A stretch of 6,954 nt of DNA from Candidatus Woesearchaeota archaeon. Its GTDB lineage: Archaea > Nanobdellota > Nanobdellia > SCGC-AAA011-G17 > JACPNG01. The notes under the pieces were generated by a model. It had not been told where the DNA came from and made no database searches. It saw nothing but the letters and a program-made list of their open reading frames with translations. A program made the position numbers and the translations under genes. The stretch spans positions 1 to 6,954 of the forward strand of contig JAFCDD010000023.1 in NCBI GenBank assembly GCA_017609845.1, written 5' to 3'. This document shows, piece by piece, positions 1-6,801 of this stretch (its first letter is position 1; each line of letters opens with the position of its first letter).

Positions 1-189
1 AAAAGTTGTTTAAGGCTATTTACGGCACTTCTGAAAGAATGGCATGAGGACTGGGTCTATGGGAGAAAATATTTATCTATGGAACTGCTGGAAGTCTTTG
101 AGGAGGAAAAGCAGATTCACCAGCAGGAGCGCGCTCCTGCTGGTGAATTACAAATAAAGAAAGAAAAAGAAATAACCGTGGCTTTATGA
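1..189 (+). CDS. 3' end of an unrecognised protein, cut by the window's left edge
   Basis: The frame starting at base 1 is open for 62 codons and stops at TGA 187-189. The start lies outside the window. The visible part has protein-like character: an amphipathic, acidic helical stretch (about residues 8-42, with WHEDWVYGRKYLSMELLEVF near its start) followed by a charged, lysine-rich tail. I do not recognise the family. Codon use is richer in G/C than in the operon downstream, so this gene probably belongs to the flanking DNA and not to the AT-rich block. A perfect 34-bp palindrome lies inside it (115-148), encoding residues around IHQQERAPAGE. The natural stop could therefore have been elsewhere, and the last 25 residues may be readthrough into inserted DNA. 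Another frame (3-47) is also open from the left edge and ends at TGA 45-47, but it is too short to judge. Confidence 0.4.
   Translation, partial: KSCLRLFTALLKEWHEDWVYGRKYLSMELLEVFEEEKQIHQQERAPAGELQIKKEKEITVAL
115..148. repeat. Perfect 34-bp palindrome
   Basis: The left arm attcaccagcaggagcg (115-131) is followed at once by its exact reverse complement (132-148), with no spacer. As RNA or single-stranded DNA it would form a stem of about 15 bp with a 4-base loop, GC-rich near the tip. It lies inside the open frame that ends at 189, close to where base composition falls. No T-run follows on the + strand (the next bases are tacaaataaag). On the - strand only a weak ctgctttt follows, so it is not a canonical intrinsic terminator. 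Possible roles are a recombination or insertion hot spot, a REP-like element, or the binding site of a dimeric protein. The palindrome itself is certain; its function is unknown. Confidence 0.85.
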
Positions 190-324
190 TTTTACAGAAA
201 AAAAGTTGCACAACTTTTATTTGATCAACCTTATAATAAAAAAAACAATAATAAACTACCTGATAATATAATCAGAGTTAAGACTTGGGCAGAAATTAAG
301 TATAAAATAAAAGAACTTGGTTAA
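190..324 (+). pseudogene. Possible remnant of the C-terminus of a lost gene
   Basis: After the TGA at 187-189 the same frame stays open for 44 codons, to TAA 322-324. It has no ATG, GTG or TTG start. The translation has the balance of a real C-terminal tail (KVAQLLFDQPYN near the front, then LPDNIIRVKTWAEIKYKIKE at the end). Its composition matches the AT-rich operon, not the gene to the left. It ends 6 bp before the NurA start. The likeliest reading is the 3' scrap of an upstream gene of the same block, whose front was removed when the block was inserted or rearranged. I cannot name the family. A chance open stretch of this length in AT-rich DNA is the main alternative. Confidence 0.3.
201..218. 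repeat. 18-bp dyad (8-bp arms, 2-bp spacer) upstream of the operon
   Basis: aaaagttg at 201-208 is mirrored by caactttt at 211-218 around the bases ca. It lies 112 bp before the NurA start and 11 bp after the TGA at 189. It could be an operator for a dimeric repressor controlling the operon, or a weak A/T-symmetric terminator for the left-hand gene (stem of 7 bp, loop of 4). The arms are A/T-rich, so a chance dyad is also plausible. Confidence 0.3.
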
Positions 325-330
325 TATATT

Positions 331-1467
331 ATGGATAAAGTTTTAGATTACATAGCAAAAGAAACAAATGGGAAGAATTATAAATCCTACAAGTTTTGTA
401 TTGAAAATATAGAAGTTCCAAGATTGGAATATGAGGATAAACAGGATATTATTGTTAAAAGAATAGGAGAAACTGATAGAAGTTTAAAAAAATCAAAATC
501 TTTAAAAAGCTTAGCTTCTAAAATTGCAGGAAAAGATCCTTTATTCAAATATTTTCTTGATGGTTCAAGAAGAACCTATAAAGTTGACGATATTGCTTAT
601 CAAAAGAAAATATATCCTGTAATCGCCGGACAAATTGGTGTTGGCGTATGTTATAGAGAAAACAAAGATTCTTTTAAAGCTGTTGAATTACATAATCCAC
701 TAGTAATAAGTTTACCAGCAGTTGCAAATTCAGACAGTAATGATGAATTGTTTTTTAATGACTTACTTTCAGGATTAAACAAGCAGGAAATACTGAAAAA
801 ACAAAATCTAAAATTTGAAAAAATACTTCCTTACAAATTTTCATCAATCAAAGATAATGACAAATATGAAGATAGAGGTGTTGCGAAGATTCAAGATGAA
901 ATGATTAAACATGAGAAACTGACAGTAAAAGAGTTAGTTCGACAAAAAAAGTTAAATACAGGTTCTTACTTAATAAAAGATGGTTCATTAGAATACGAGT
1001 GGGACAAAACTGATTTAAAAAATATTTCATCAATCAAAAGTAATTATGCAAGTGTAGTAGGGGTTTCAAAAATGTTTAATCCTGAATCTTTATCATCATA
1101 TAACAAAAATATATCACGAATAATTGCTGATTTACCTGAATTTCACAGGACACCTGCTTTTATGTATGAAACAGAGAGAATTCAAGATGTTAAATTTGCC
1201 GTTTGGTATCTTAGAATAAGAAAAACGGTAAGTCCTTTTGATGGCGTACTAAAAATTGAAAAAATATTGGTATGGGAAAAAGAAGAGGAAGATGGATTAG
1301 ATTCTGATGAAATAGACTTGATAAGTGCTAATATAATAAATGAAAGAAATCCTGTTTGTTATGGGCAGGATAATAGATGGGCAAAGCACTTATACCCTAT
1401 TTTCTTAACAGAACAATATATAAAGAGTAAATATTTAAGTGATTATCACTTTATAAACTTATTTTAA
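331..1467 (+). CDS. nurA: NurA-like 5'-3' DNA nuclease
   Basis: This is a 378-residue protein of the NurA nuclease family (RNase H-like fold), metal-dependent single- and double-strand DNA nucleases that work with the HerA ring ATPase. Visible family hallmarks are the first catalytic motif LDGSRR (Asp77-Gly78-Ser79), an acidic/arginine stretch EDRGVAKIQDE (180-190) where the second acidic ligand is expected, a third motif IKDGSLEYEW with Asp217, and the family's GVSK motif (244-247). A C-terminal helix follows, with His373 six residues from the end, matching the late histidine of archaeal NurA. Length is normal for the family. The ATG at 331 follows an AT-rich leader with no clear ribosome site, and I see no better start upstream. 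It is the first gene of the string; the HerA-like gene begins 12 bp after its stop, which strongly supports the assignment because the two normally sit together. There is no signal peptide or membrane segment, so it is cytoplasmic. NurA is best known from archaea and is patchy in bacteria. Family membership is confident; the exact metal ligands are inferred. Confidence 0.88.
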   Translation: MDKVLDYIAKETNGKNYKSYKFCIENIEVPRLEYEDKQDIIVKRIGETDRSLKKSKSLKSLASKIAGKDPLFKYFLDGSRRTYKVDDIAYQKKIYPVIAGQIGVGVCYRENKDSFKAVELHNPLVISLPAVANSDSNDELFFNDLLSGLNKQEILKKQNLKFEKILPYKFSSIKDNDKYEDRGVAKIQDEMIKHEKLTVKELVRQKKLNTGSYLIKDGSLEYEWDKTDLKNISSIKSNYASVVGVSKMFNPESLSSYNKNISRIIADLPEFHRTPAFMYETERIQDVKFAVWYLRIRKTVSPFDGVLKIEKILVWEKEEEDGLDSDEIDLISANIINERNPVCYGQDNRWAKHLYPIFLTEQYIKSKYLSDYHFINLF

Positions 1468-1479
1468 AACGAAGCTTTT

Positions 1480-3162
1480 ATGAGTAAAATAATTGGAAAA
1501 GTTGCAGCAACAGAAAAAGCACCGACAACCATTGATGTTTTTTTCTTTTGGACAGATAAAAATAGGATTCTTAATCCTTTTGATGTTGTTAAGGTTGAAC
1601 ACATTGACAAGTCTATAACTTATGGAGTTGTAGAAGCAATATCTCACATTACAGATTCATCCAGTTATTTAAGCAACTACATTTCAAGTGATTTTGGAGA
1701 TGTTGAGTTACAATCAAATATGAACAGAATTGGAATGAATTATGTGAAAGCCAAAGTTGTTGGAAACAATTCCAATATTTACACTCCTGTTTTAGACGGA
1801 AGTAAAGTTAGTTTGGCTGATGGCGACGAGATATTACAAGCTCTTGGCTTGGATGAAATAAAAAATCCGATGCCATGTGGTTATATAGAAATGTATAGAG
1901 ACGAAGACAAAAAAATCTTACCTGTCAATTTTAATGCTCAATTTTTAATTGGACCAGAAGGTGCTCACCTTAACATTTCCGGTATATCCGGACTTGCGGC
2001 TAAAACTTCTTATTCGATGTTTTTATTAAAAGCTATTCAGGAAAAGTATGGAAATCAGCAAGGAATTAATGATGATAATTCGGTTGCATTTGTTGTCTTT
2101 AATGTAAAAGGAAGAGACCTTTTATCAATAGATGAACCCAATATAGATTTAAGTGATGATGATAAAAAAGTGTACAAAGAGATGCTTGGCTTGGAAACAA
2201 AGCCTTTTGAAAATGTTAACTATTTTTATCCTTACTCAGACCTTTCTTCGTCTAAAACCAAAACTTTTAGTTATGCTGACGAAAATGATATTGAAGCCCA
2301 AATAGACAATAATAAAGCATTTAAATACAAATATGTTTTTGATGAAGACAAAAACAGTCTTGATTTGCTATTTGCAAATGTTGAAGATTCGTCAGGAACA
2401 ATGGAATCAATTGTAAACTTTATTATAAACGGAAATGGAAAGTTTAATGATATTGATAGTTGGGCTACATTAAAAAATACTGTTAGTGAGTACACTCAAT
2501 CAGGCAGAAAAGATTCTGATAAAGATATTTCTGTAATGAGTTGGCGTAAATTCAAAAGAATTATTAACAAATCTTTATCTCATCCAATATTCCAAAAAGC
2601 TATTGTTTCTGCTAAAAATGAAACCAGATTACAAGAAGCTGTATCTAACATCAAAAAAAATGAAGTTCAAGTTATTGATATTGCAAAACTAGACCAAGAT
2701 ACCCAAGCATTTGTATTTGGAGATGTGGTAAGAGCTATTTATGATTTAAAATTGGGGCAAAATGAAAACAGAGATGAAAAAGATATCCCTTCCAGAATTA
2801 TTATTTTTATTGATGAGTTGAATAAATACGCATCTAAGGATGTTCCTAAAAACTCGCCTATTTTAAGACAAATTTTAGACATTTCTGAAAGAGGTCGTTC
2901 ACTCGGCATAGTTCTGTTTTCAGTAGAACAGTTTAAAAGTGCTATTCACGACAGAGTTAAAGGTAACTGTGCAACTCATGCTTATGGTAGAGCCAATGCT
3001 ATTGAAATTTCTAAAAGTGATTATAGATTTGTTCCTGAAGTTTATAAAAATATGATGACAAGGTTATCGCCCGGAGAATATATTTTAGAGCATCCTGTTT
3101 TCCGCTCTTTATTAAATATTAAATTCCCAAAACCATTGTATAAACAATTCCCAAATGGATAG
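1480..3162 (+). CDS. herA: HerA/FtsK-type ATPase (DNA translocase) with an atypical P-loop
   Basis: This 560-residue protein has the HerA layout. The N-terminal part (about 1-110) is beta-rich, with a HAS-barrel-like segment (VVKVEHIDKSITYGVVEAI). The RecA-like ATPase core follows. The P-loop region reads HLNISGISGLAAKTSY (163-178), with Lys175-Thr176, but the residue before Lys is Ala174, not Gly, and the first glycine (168) is one position early, so the usual GxxxxGKS/T is not met. The FNVKGRDLL stretch (207-215) stands where HerA proteins have the strand-2 DxKGE-like motif. Walker B is IIIFIDELNKY, with Asp445-Glu446. SERGRSLGIVLFSVEQ (469-484) matches the family's arginine-finger and sensor (R..g....laTQ) region. 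Residues 220-400 form a long, charged insertion before Walker B. HerA rings use ATP to translate along DNA and activate NurA at breaks, and the NurA-like gene lies 12 bp upstream. Its last 8 bp overlap the next gene, implying translational coupling. HerA family is confident; whether it hydrolyses ATP normally is open. Confidence 0.85.
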   Translation: MSKIIGKVAATEKAPTTIDVFFFWTDKNRILNPFDVVKVEHIDKSITYGVVEAISHITDSSSYLSNYISSDFGDVELQSNMNRIGMNYVKAKVVGNNSNIYTPVLDGSKVSLADGDEILQALGLDEIKNPMPCGYIEMYRDEDKKILPVNFNAQFLIGPEGAHLNISGISGLAAKTSYSMFLLKAIQEKYGNQQGINDDNSVAFVVFNVKGRDLLSIDEPNIDLSDDDKKVYKEMLGLETKPFENVNYFYPYSDLSSSKTKTFSYADENDIEAQIDNNKAFKYKYVFDEDKNSLDLLFANVEDSSGTMESIVNFIINGNGKFNDIDSWATLKNTVSEYTQSGRKDSDKDISVMSWRKFKRIINKSLSHPIFQKAIVSAKNETRLQEAVSNIKKNEVQVIDIAKLDQDTQAFVFGDVVRAIYDLKLGQNENRDEKDIPSRIIIFIDELNKYASKDVPKNSPILRQILDISERGRSLGIVLFSVEQFKSAIHDRVKGNCATHAYGRANAIEISKSDYRFVPEVYKNMMTRLSPGEYILEHPVFRSLLNIKFPKPLYKQFPNG

Positions 3163-4717
3163 AAGTATGATTGAAGAAAAGACTAAAATAGGAAAAGATG
3201 TTATTGAATCGTTAACATTGGCAATGTATGACGATCCTAAATTCATTTATAGGGAATATATTCAAAATTCAGCAGACCAAATTGATATTGCCATAGAAAA
3301 AGGGCTAATTGATTCAAAAAATGACTGCAAAATTGAAATTAGAATTGACAAAATTGAAAGAAATATATCAATTACAGATAACGGTACAGGAGTTCAATCT
3401 GAAAAGATTCTTCCTGTTTTAAGAAGTATTGCACAAGGGGTAAAGGATAGGACTAAACATAAAGGATTTAGAGGCATTGGGCGACTTGGTGGATTAGCGT
3501 ACTGTGACAGATTAATATTTGAAACTAGTTTCCCCGGTGAAGAAGTAAAATCAAAACTTATTTGGAACGCAAAAGAATTGAAACAAATAATAAATGACCG
3601 AAATAAAAAGGAAAATGCATCTGATGTAATAGATACAATAACTTCCCTTAAAACAGAATATACAAAGAAAGAAGAAAGGTATTTTAAAGTAATATTAGAA
3701 AATGTTTCAAATGATACTCTTTTAGATACAGAAGAAATTTATGATTATCTTTCAATGGTTGCACCGGTTCCATATAAAAAAGGGTTTATATTTCAAGATA
3801 AAATCTATGAAAAAGCAAAAGAATACAACTTTTCAATAGATGAATACAATATTTACATAAACAATAATCAAATATTCAAAGAATATACTACTTCTATTTA
3901 TGAAGGAGATAAACACAATAAAAAGAAAATAGATGAAATTTTTGATTTAGAATTTTTTAATATAAAAGATAAAAACGAACAACTTATATGTTGGGGTTGG
4001 CATAGTGTTTCAAAACTCATAAAACAAATACCTCCAGTAAATATAGCAAGGGGAATTCGCTTAAGAAAGGGTAATATCCAAATCGGTGATGAAAGACAAT
4101 TAGTTAAACTTTTTAAAGAGCCAAGAGGATCTTTTTACTTTTTGGGTGAAGTTCACGCAGTTAGTCCAGATTTAATACCTAATGCAAGAAGGGATTATTT
4201 TACTGAGAACAAAACATTCAAGTTTTTTGAAAAACAATTAAAGGAGAAGTTTAAAGAACTTCACGACTTATATCACTTATCTTCTCAAACCAGAGGTGAA
4301 AAGAAAAAGATAGAACGATTAGAATCATTAACAAAAGAATTTAATCAAAAATCAGAAAAGGGATTCACAAAACCAGAAGAACAAAGGGAGTATGAAGAAA
4401 AACTTCAAAAAGCAAAAGATGAAGCAGAAAGAGCAACGCAAAAAATAGAGAAACTAAAGGAGAAAACTGAAAAGGATATTACAAAAAGAAAGATTGTTGA
4501 GAAGATAACAAAGGACATTGAAGATAAAATTACTGATAATATTCCGATACCCAAAAATAACAATGGAAAGCCTAAATTATTAATTGACAATTTATCAAAA
4601 CATAATCGTTCTGAAAGAAAACTGATTAGTAAAATTTTATCTATAATTGATAATATTTTACCGAAAGATTTATCAGAATCTGTTAAACAAAAGATAATAG
4701 AAGAGTTAAATAAATAG
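3155..4717 (+). CDS. GHKL ATPase (Hsp90/MutL/MORC-like) with C-terminal coiled coil
   Basis: This 520-residue protein opens with a Bergerat-fold (GHKL) ATP-binding domain, about residues 10-200. The N-box is REYIQNSADQID (33-44), with Glu34 as the likely base, Asn38 binding Mg and Asp41. The G1 box is DNGTGV (75-80), and the lid/G2 box is GFRGIGRLGGLAYCDRL (104-120). The middle region (about 200-375) resembles the transducer domain of Hsp90-like proteins: GIRLRKGNIQIG (300-311) and LIPNARRDYF (340-349) fit the signature by which that domain contacts ATP. Residues about 380-460 are extremely rich in Lys and Glu and predict a coiled coil, followed by a small helical end. Proteins of this type dimerise at the N-terminus on ATP binding and act as clamps or switches; a DNA or protein client is not shown by sequence. 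The ATG at 3155 overlaps the HerA-like gene by 8 bp; Met5 (3167) is an alternative start preceded by a weak atagaag. It could be classed as MORC-like or as a generic HATPase_c_3 protein. ATPase fold is confident; role is inferred. Confidence 0.82.
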   Translation: MDRSMIEEKTKIGKDVIESLTLAMYDDPKFIYREYIQNSADQIDIAIEKGLIDSKNDCKIEIRIDKIERNISITDNGTGVQSEKILPVLRSIAQGVKDRTKHKGFRGIGRLGGLAYCDRLIFETSFPGEEVKSKLIWNAKELKQIINDRNKKENASDVIDTITSLKTEYTKKEERYFKVILENVSNDTLLDTEEIYDYLSMVAPVPYKKGFIFQDKIYEKAKEYNFSIDEYNIYINNNQIFKEYTTSIYEGDKHNKKKIDEIFDLEFFNIKDKNEQLICWGWHSVSKLIKQIPPVNIARGIRLRKGNIQIGDERQLVKLFKEPRGSFYFLGEVHAVSPDLIPNARRDYFTENKTFKFFEKQLKEKFKELHDLYHLSSQTRGEKKKIERLESLTKEFNQKSEKGFTKPEEQREYEEKLQKAKDEAERATQKIEKLKEKTEKDITKRKIVEKITKDIEDKITDNIPIPKNNNGKPKLLIDNLSKHNRSERKLISKILSIIDNILPKDLSESVKQKIIEELNK

Positions 4718-4722
4718 TGATT

Positions 4723-6687
4723 ATGAGTAGAGCGAAAAAACGCAAAATTCTTTTATTAGAGCCAAACTATAAAAATAAATATCCGCCAATAGGTTTGATG
4801 AAAATAGCAACCTATCATCGGGAATTAAGAGACAATGTTGTTTTTTATAAAGGGGAAATAAAAGACTTAATTGTAAATCATATTTTTGAAAGTTGTCTTG
4901 AAAAACTAAAAGAAATAAGTTCTAATATTAGGTGGTACAAAATAAAAGATTTAATAAAGAGATATATTATTACCCATAACTCAAAAGTATTAGAAGAAAT
5001 CATAGAATTTGCAGAAGAGGAAATACAACACCTTAATGGTCATATGGCTTTAATTGAATTATGGTTAAAACACTTTTCAGATTATTATAGAAAGAAAAAA
5101 TATGTAGAAGAATTTTATTTCGATAGAATATATGTAACAACATTATTCACATTTTATTGGAAAATAACAATTAAGACAATTAATGATGCAAAAAAATTAG
5201 TAAAAAACATTGAAGACATTAAAGTCGGCGGTGTTATGGCAACCGTGCTTGCTGACGATATTGAAAAAGAAACCGGTATTAAGCCACATAAAGGCTTATT
5301 AGATAAGCCCGGAATCTTTGACAATAACGATATGATTATAGACGAATTACCTCTTGATTATTCTATTTTAGATGAAATTGATTACAAATATCCTGAAAAT
5401 AATGCTTACTATGGTTATATGACAAGAGGTTGTATTAGAAAATGTTCATTTTGTGCCGTTTGGAAAATTGAACCGAAATTTAATCCGTATATTTCTCTTA
5501 AAGATAAAATCAACATTACCAAAAACAAATATGGCGACCAAAGAAATCTATTATTGCTTGATAACAATGTTTTAGCTTCAAAACAATTTCCTGAGATAAT
5601 CAAAGAAATAAAAGAAAGCGGTTTTATTAAAGAAGCAAAATTTATTGAGCCTAATTATTTTGAAATAGCAATAAAAAACCTAAAGGATTCTTTAAATGAT
5701 AGAGCTTATACCAAAAAAAGTTTTGAATTATTACAATATTTATTGAATAAGTTAAAAGGGCAAAATCAACAAGATTTTTATTCTTTATTAAAAAAGAATA
5801 ATTTGCTGAATATAGAAAATACGACAAAAGAAAAGATTTTGGAAATATATCCGCAAATAAAAGAATTCTATGAAAAGCATCGCAATAAAGCACCTAAATC
5901 AAGGTATGTTGATTTTAATCAAGGTGTTGACGCAAGGTTATTGACAGAAGAAAAAATGAAATTGTTAAGTGAAATTTCTATTAAACCCTTAAGGATTGCA
6001 TTTGACAGCATTTCATATAAAGATATATATGTTAAGTCAATTAGATTAGCAGCTAAATATAAAATTAGAAATCTTTCAAATTATTTATTATACAATGAGA
6101 AAGATAGACCGGAAGAACTTTACGAAAGACTTGAAATAAATGTTCTTTTATCTGAAGAATTGAAAATAAATATTTATTCTTTTCCTATGAAATATCATCC
6201 TATTAATGGAGAAAAATATCTTAATCGCGACTATCTTGGTGAACATTGGAATAGAAAATATATCAGAGCAATTCAAACAATATTAAATGCTACCAAAGGA
6301 AAAATAGGAACAGGAGTTAGTTTTTTCTATAAAGCATTTGGTGGTAATATAGAAGAATATAAAAAAATTCTATTAATGCCTGAAACTTATATTCTTCATC
6401 GTTTCTTTTTTGAAGAAATTGGTTTTACTGATAAATGGTGGAATGACTTTAAAAATTTAACTGACAAGCAGAAAGAAAAAGCATTGGAAATAATAAAAGC
6501 AAATGATTTTTCAAATACAACAGATTATACAAAAAGCAAAACAATAAAGAGGTTTATAGATGAACACTATACTATAAGTAGAGAAGAAATAAATAATCCT
6601 AAATCAAAGATATTTAAATTAAAGGAAGAATATGATAGCCAGTGCAAAAGCCATACACATTTGCAATTCGCACGAGCCAACGCTTGA
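4723..6687 (+). CDS. Large radical SAM protein of unknown substrate
   Basis: This 654-residue protein is numbered from the ATG at 4723. A GTG at 4717, sharing one base with the previous gene's stop, would add two residues; I prefer the ATG, which leaves a 5-bp gap. The first 45 residues look like the start of a Rossmann-like domain of the type that precedes many radical SAM cores (KILLLEPNYKNKYPPIGLMK), but I see no DxHxxG cobalamin motif. A helical insert follows (about 45-150). The radical SAM core begins at YYGYMTRGCIRKCSFCAVW, with Cys237, Cys241 and Cys244 as the CxxxCxxC ligands of a 4Fe-4S cluster that cleaves S-adenosylmethionine. Later core strands are LLLLDNNVL (about 276-284), VDFNQGVDARLL (396-407) and RIAFDS (424-429). 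A lysine-rich helical stretch of about 80 residues interrupts the core before VDFNQG. The last 15 or so residues (from SQCKSHTHLQ) seem to be read from a repeat and are probably not original protein. Neighbours suggest it modifies a protein, RNA or nucleotide in the same system. Class is confident; substrate is unknown. Confidence 0.85.
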   Translation: MSRAKKRKILLLEPNYKNKYPPIGLMKIATYHRELRDNVVFYKGEIKDLIVNHIFESCLEKLKEISSNIRWYKIKDLIKRYIITHNSKVLEEIIEFAEEEIQHLNGHMALIELWLKHFSDYYRKKKYVEEFYFDRIYVTTLFTFYWKITIKTINDAKKLVKNIEDIKVGGVMATVLADDIEKETGIKPHKGLLDKPGIFDNNDMIIDELPLDYSILDEIDYKYPENNAYYGYMTRGCIRKCSFCAVWKIEPKFNPYISLKDKINITKNKYGDQRNLLLLDNNVLASKQFPEIIKEIKESGFIKEAKFIEPNYFEIAIKNLKDSLNDRAYTKKSFELLQYLLNKLKGQNQQDFYSLLKKNNLLNIENTTKEKILEIYPQIKEFYEKHRNKAPKSRYVDFNQGVDARLLTEEKMKLLSEISIKPLRIAFDSISYKDIYVKSIRLAAKYKIRNLSNYLLYNEKDRPEELYERLEINVLLSEELKINIYSFPMKYHPINGEKYLNRDYLGEHWNRKYIRAIQTILNATKGKIGTGVSFFYKAFGGNIEEYKKILLMPETYILHRFFFEEIGFTDKWWNDFKNLTDKQKEKALEIIKANDFSNTTDYTKSKTIKRFIDEHYTISREEINNPKSKIFKLKEEYDSQCKSHTHLQFARANA

Positions 6688-6780
6688 CCAATAATTGCAA
6701 AAGAGTATAGCTTGTCAACGCTAAAAGAGAGAACTAACAAAATTAAAAAATGAAATAATAAAGCACGAAAGCACAATAAC
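6637..6780. repeat. Probable interspersed intergenic repeat fused to the 3' end of the radical SAM gene
   Basis: From about 6637 the sequence stops looking like the radical SAM gene's own tail. It contains a 9-bp inverted repeat (tttgcaatt 6660-6668, aattgcaaa 6693-6701, loop of 24) that straddles the gene's stop codon. It also has a direct repeat caacgct (6678-6684, 6716-6722) next to gctt-ga/gctt-gt look-alikes, and a tandem aaagcac (6760-6766, 6768-6774). Both strands stay largely open here. From memory, translated tails such as THLQFARAN recur on unrelated Bacteroidetes proteins, which would mean a common mobile or cassette-type spacer, but I could not check this. There is no hairpin with a T-run, so it does not supply an obvious terminator for the operon. 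The boundaries are rough. Confidence 0.35.
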
Positions 6781-6801
6781 TAAGCATTCTGGCCGCATGC
6801 A

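Noticed and set aside
206..237. ttgcac with a perfect tataat at 232-237
   Set aside because: The 20-bp spacing is too long for a standard promoter, and the tataat lies in A/T-only sequence.
278..306. Sigma70-like promoter: ttaaga, 17-bp spacer, tataaa, ending 24 bp before the NurA ATG
   Set aside because: Only a 4/6 and 5/6 match in DNA of about 25 % GC, where such boxes arise by chance, and Bacteroidota use a different -33/-7 consensus (TTTG / TAnnTTTG). No convincing copy of that was found either.
6660..6701. Intrinsic terminator for the operon
   Set aside because: The 9-bp arms are A/T-rich, the loop is 24 bases and contains the stop codon, and no T-run follows.
6671..6740. Integron attC site
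   Set aside because: The segment gccaacgct resembles a core site but lacks the RYYYAAC and GTTRRRY pair in the proper arrangement.
6567..6776. Minus-strand 69-residue open frame over the end of the radical SAM gene
   Set aside because: It is a shadow of the + strand gene and the repeat-like spacer. Its existence only reflects that this stretch is open on both strands.
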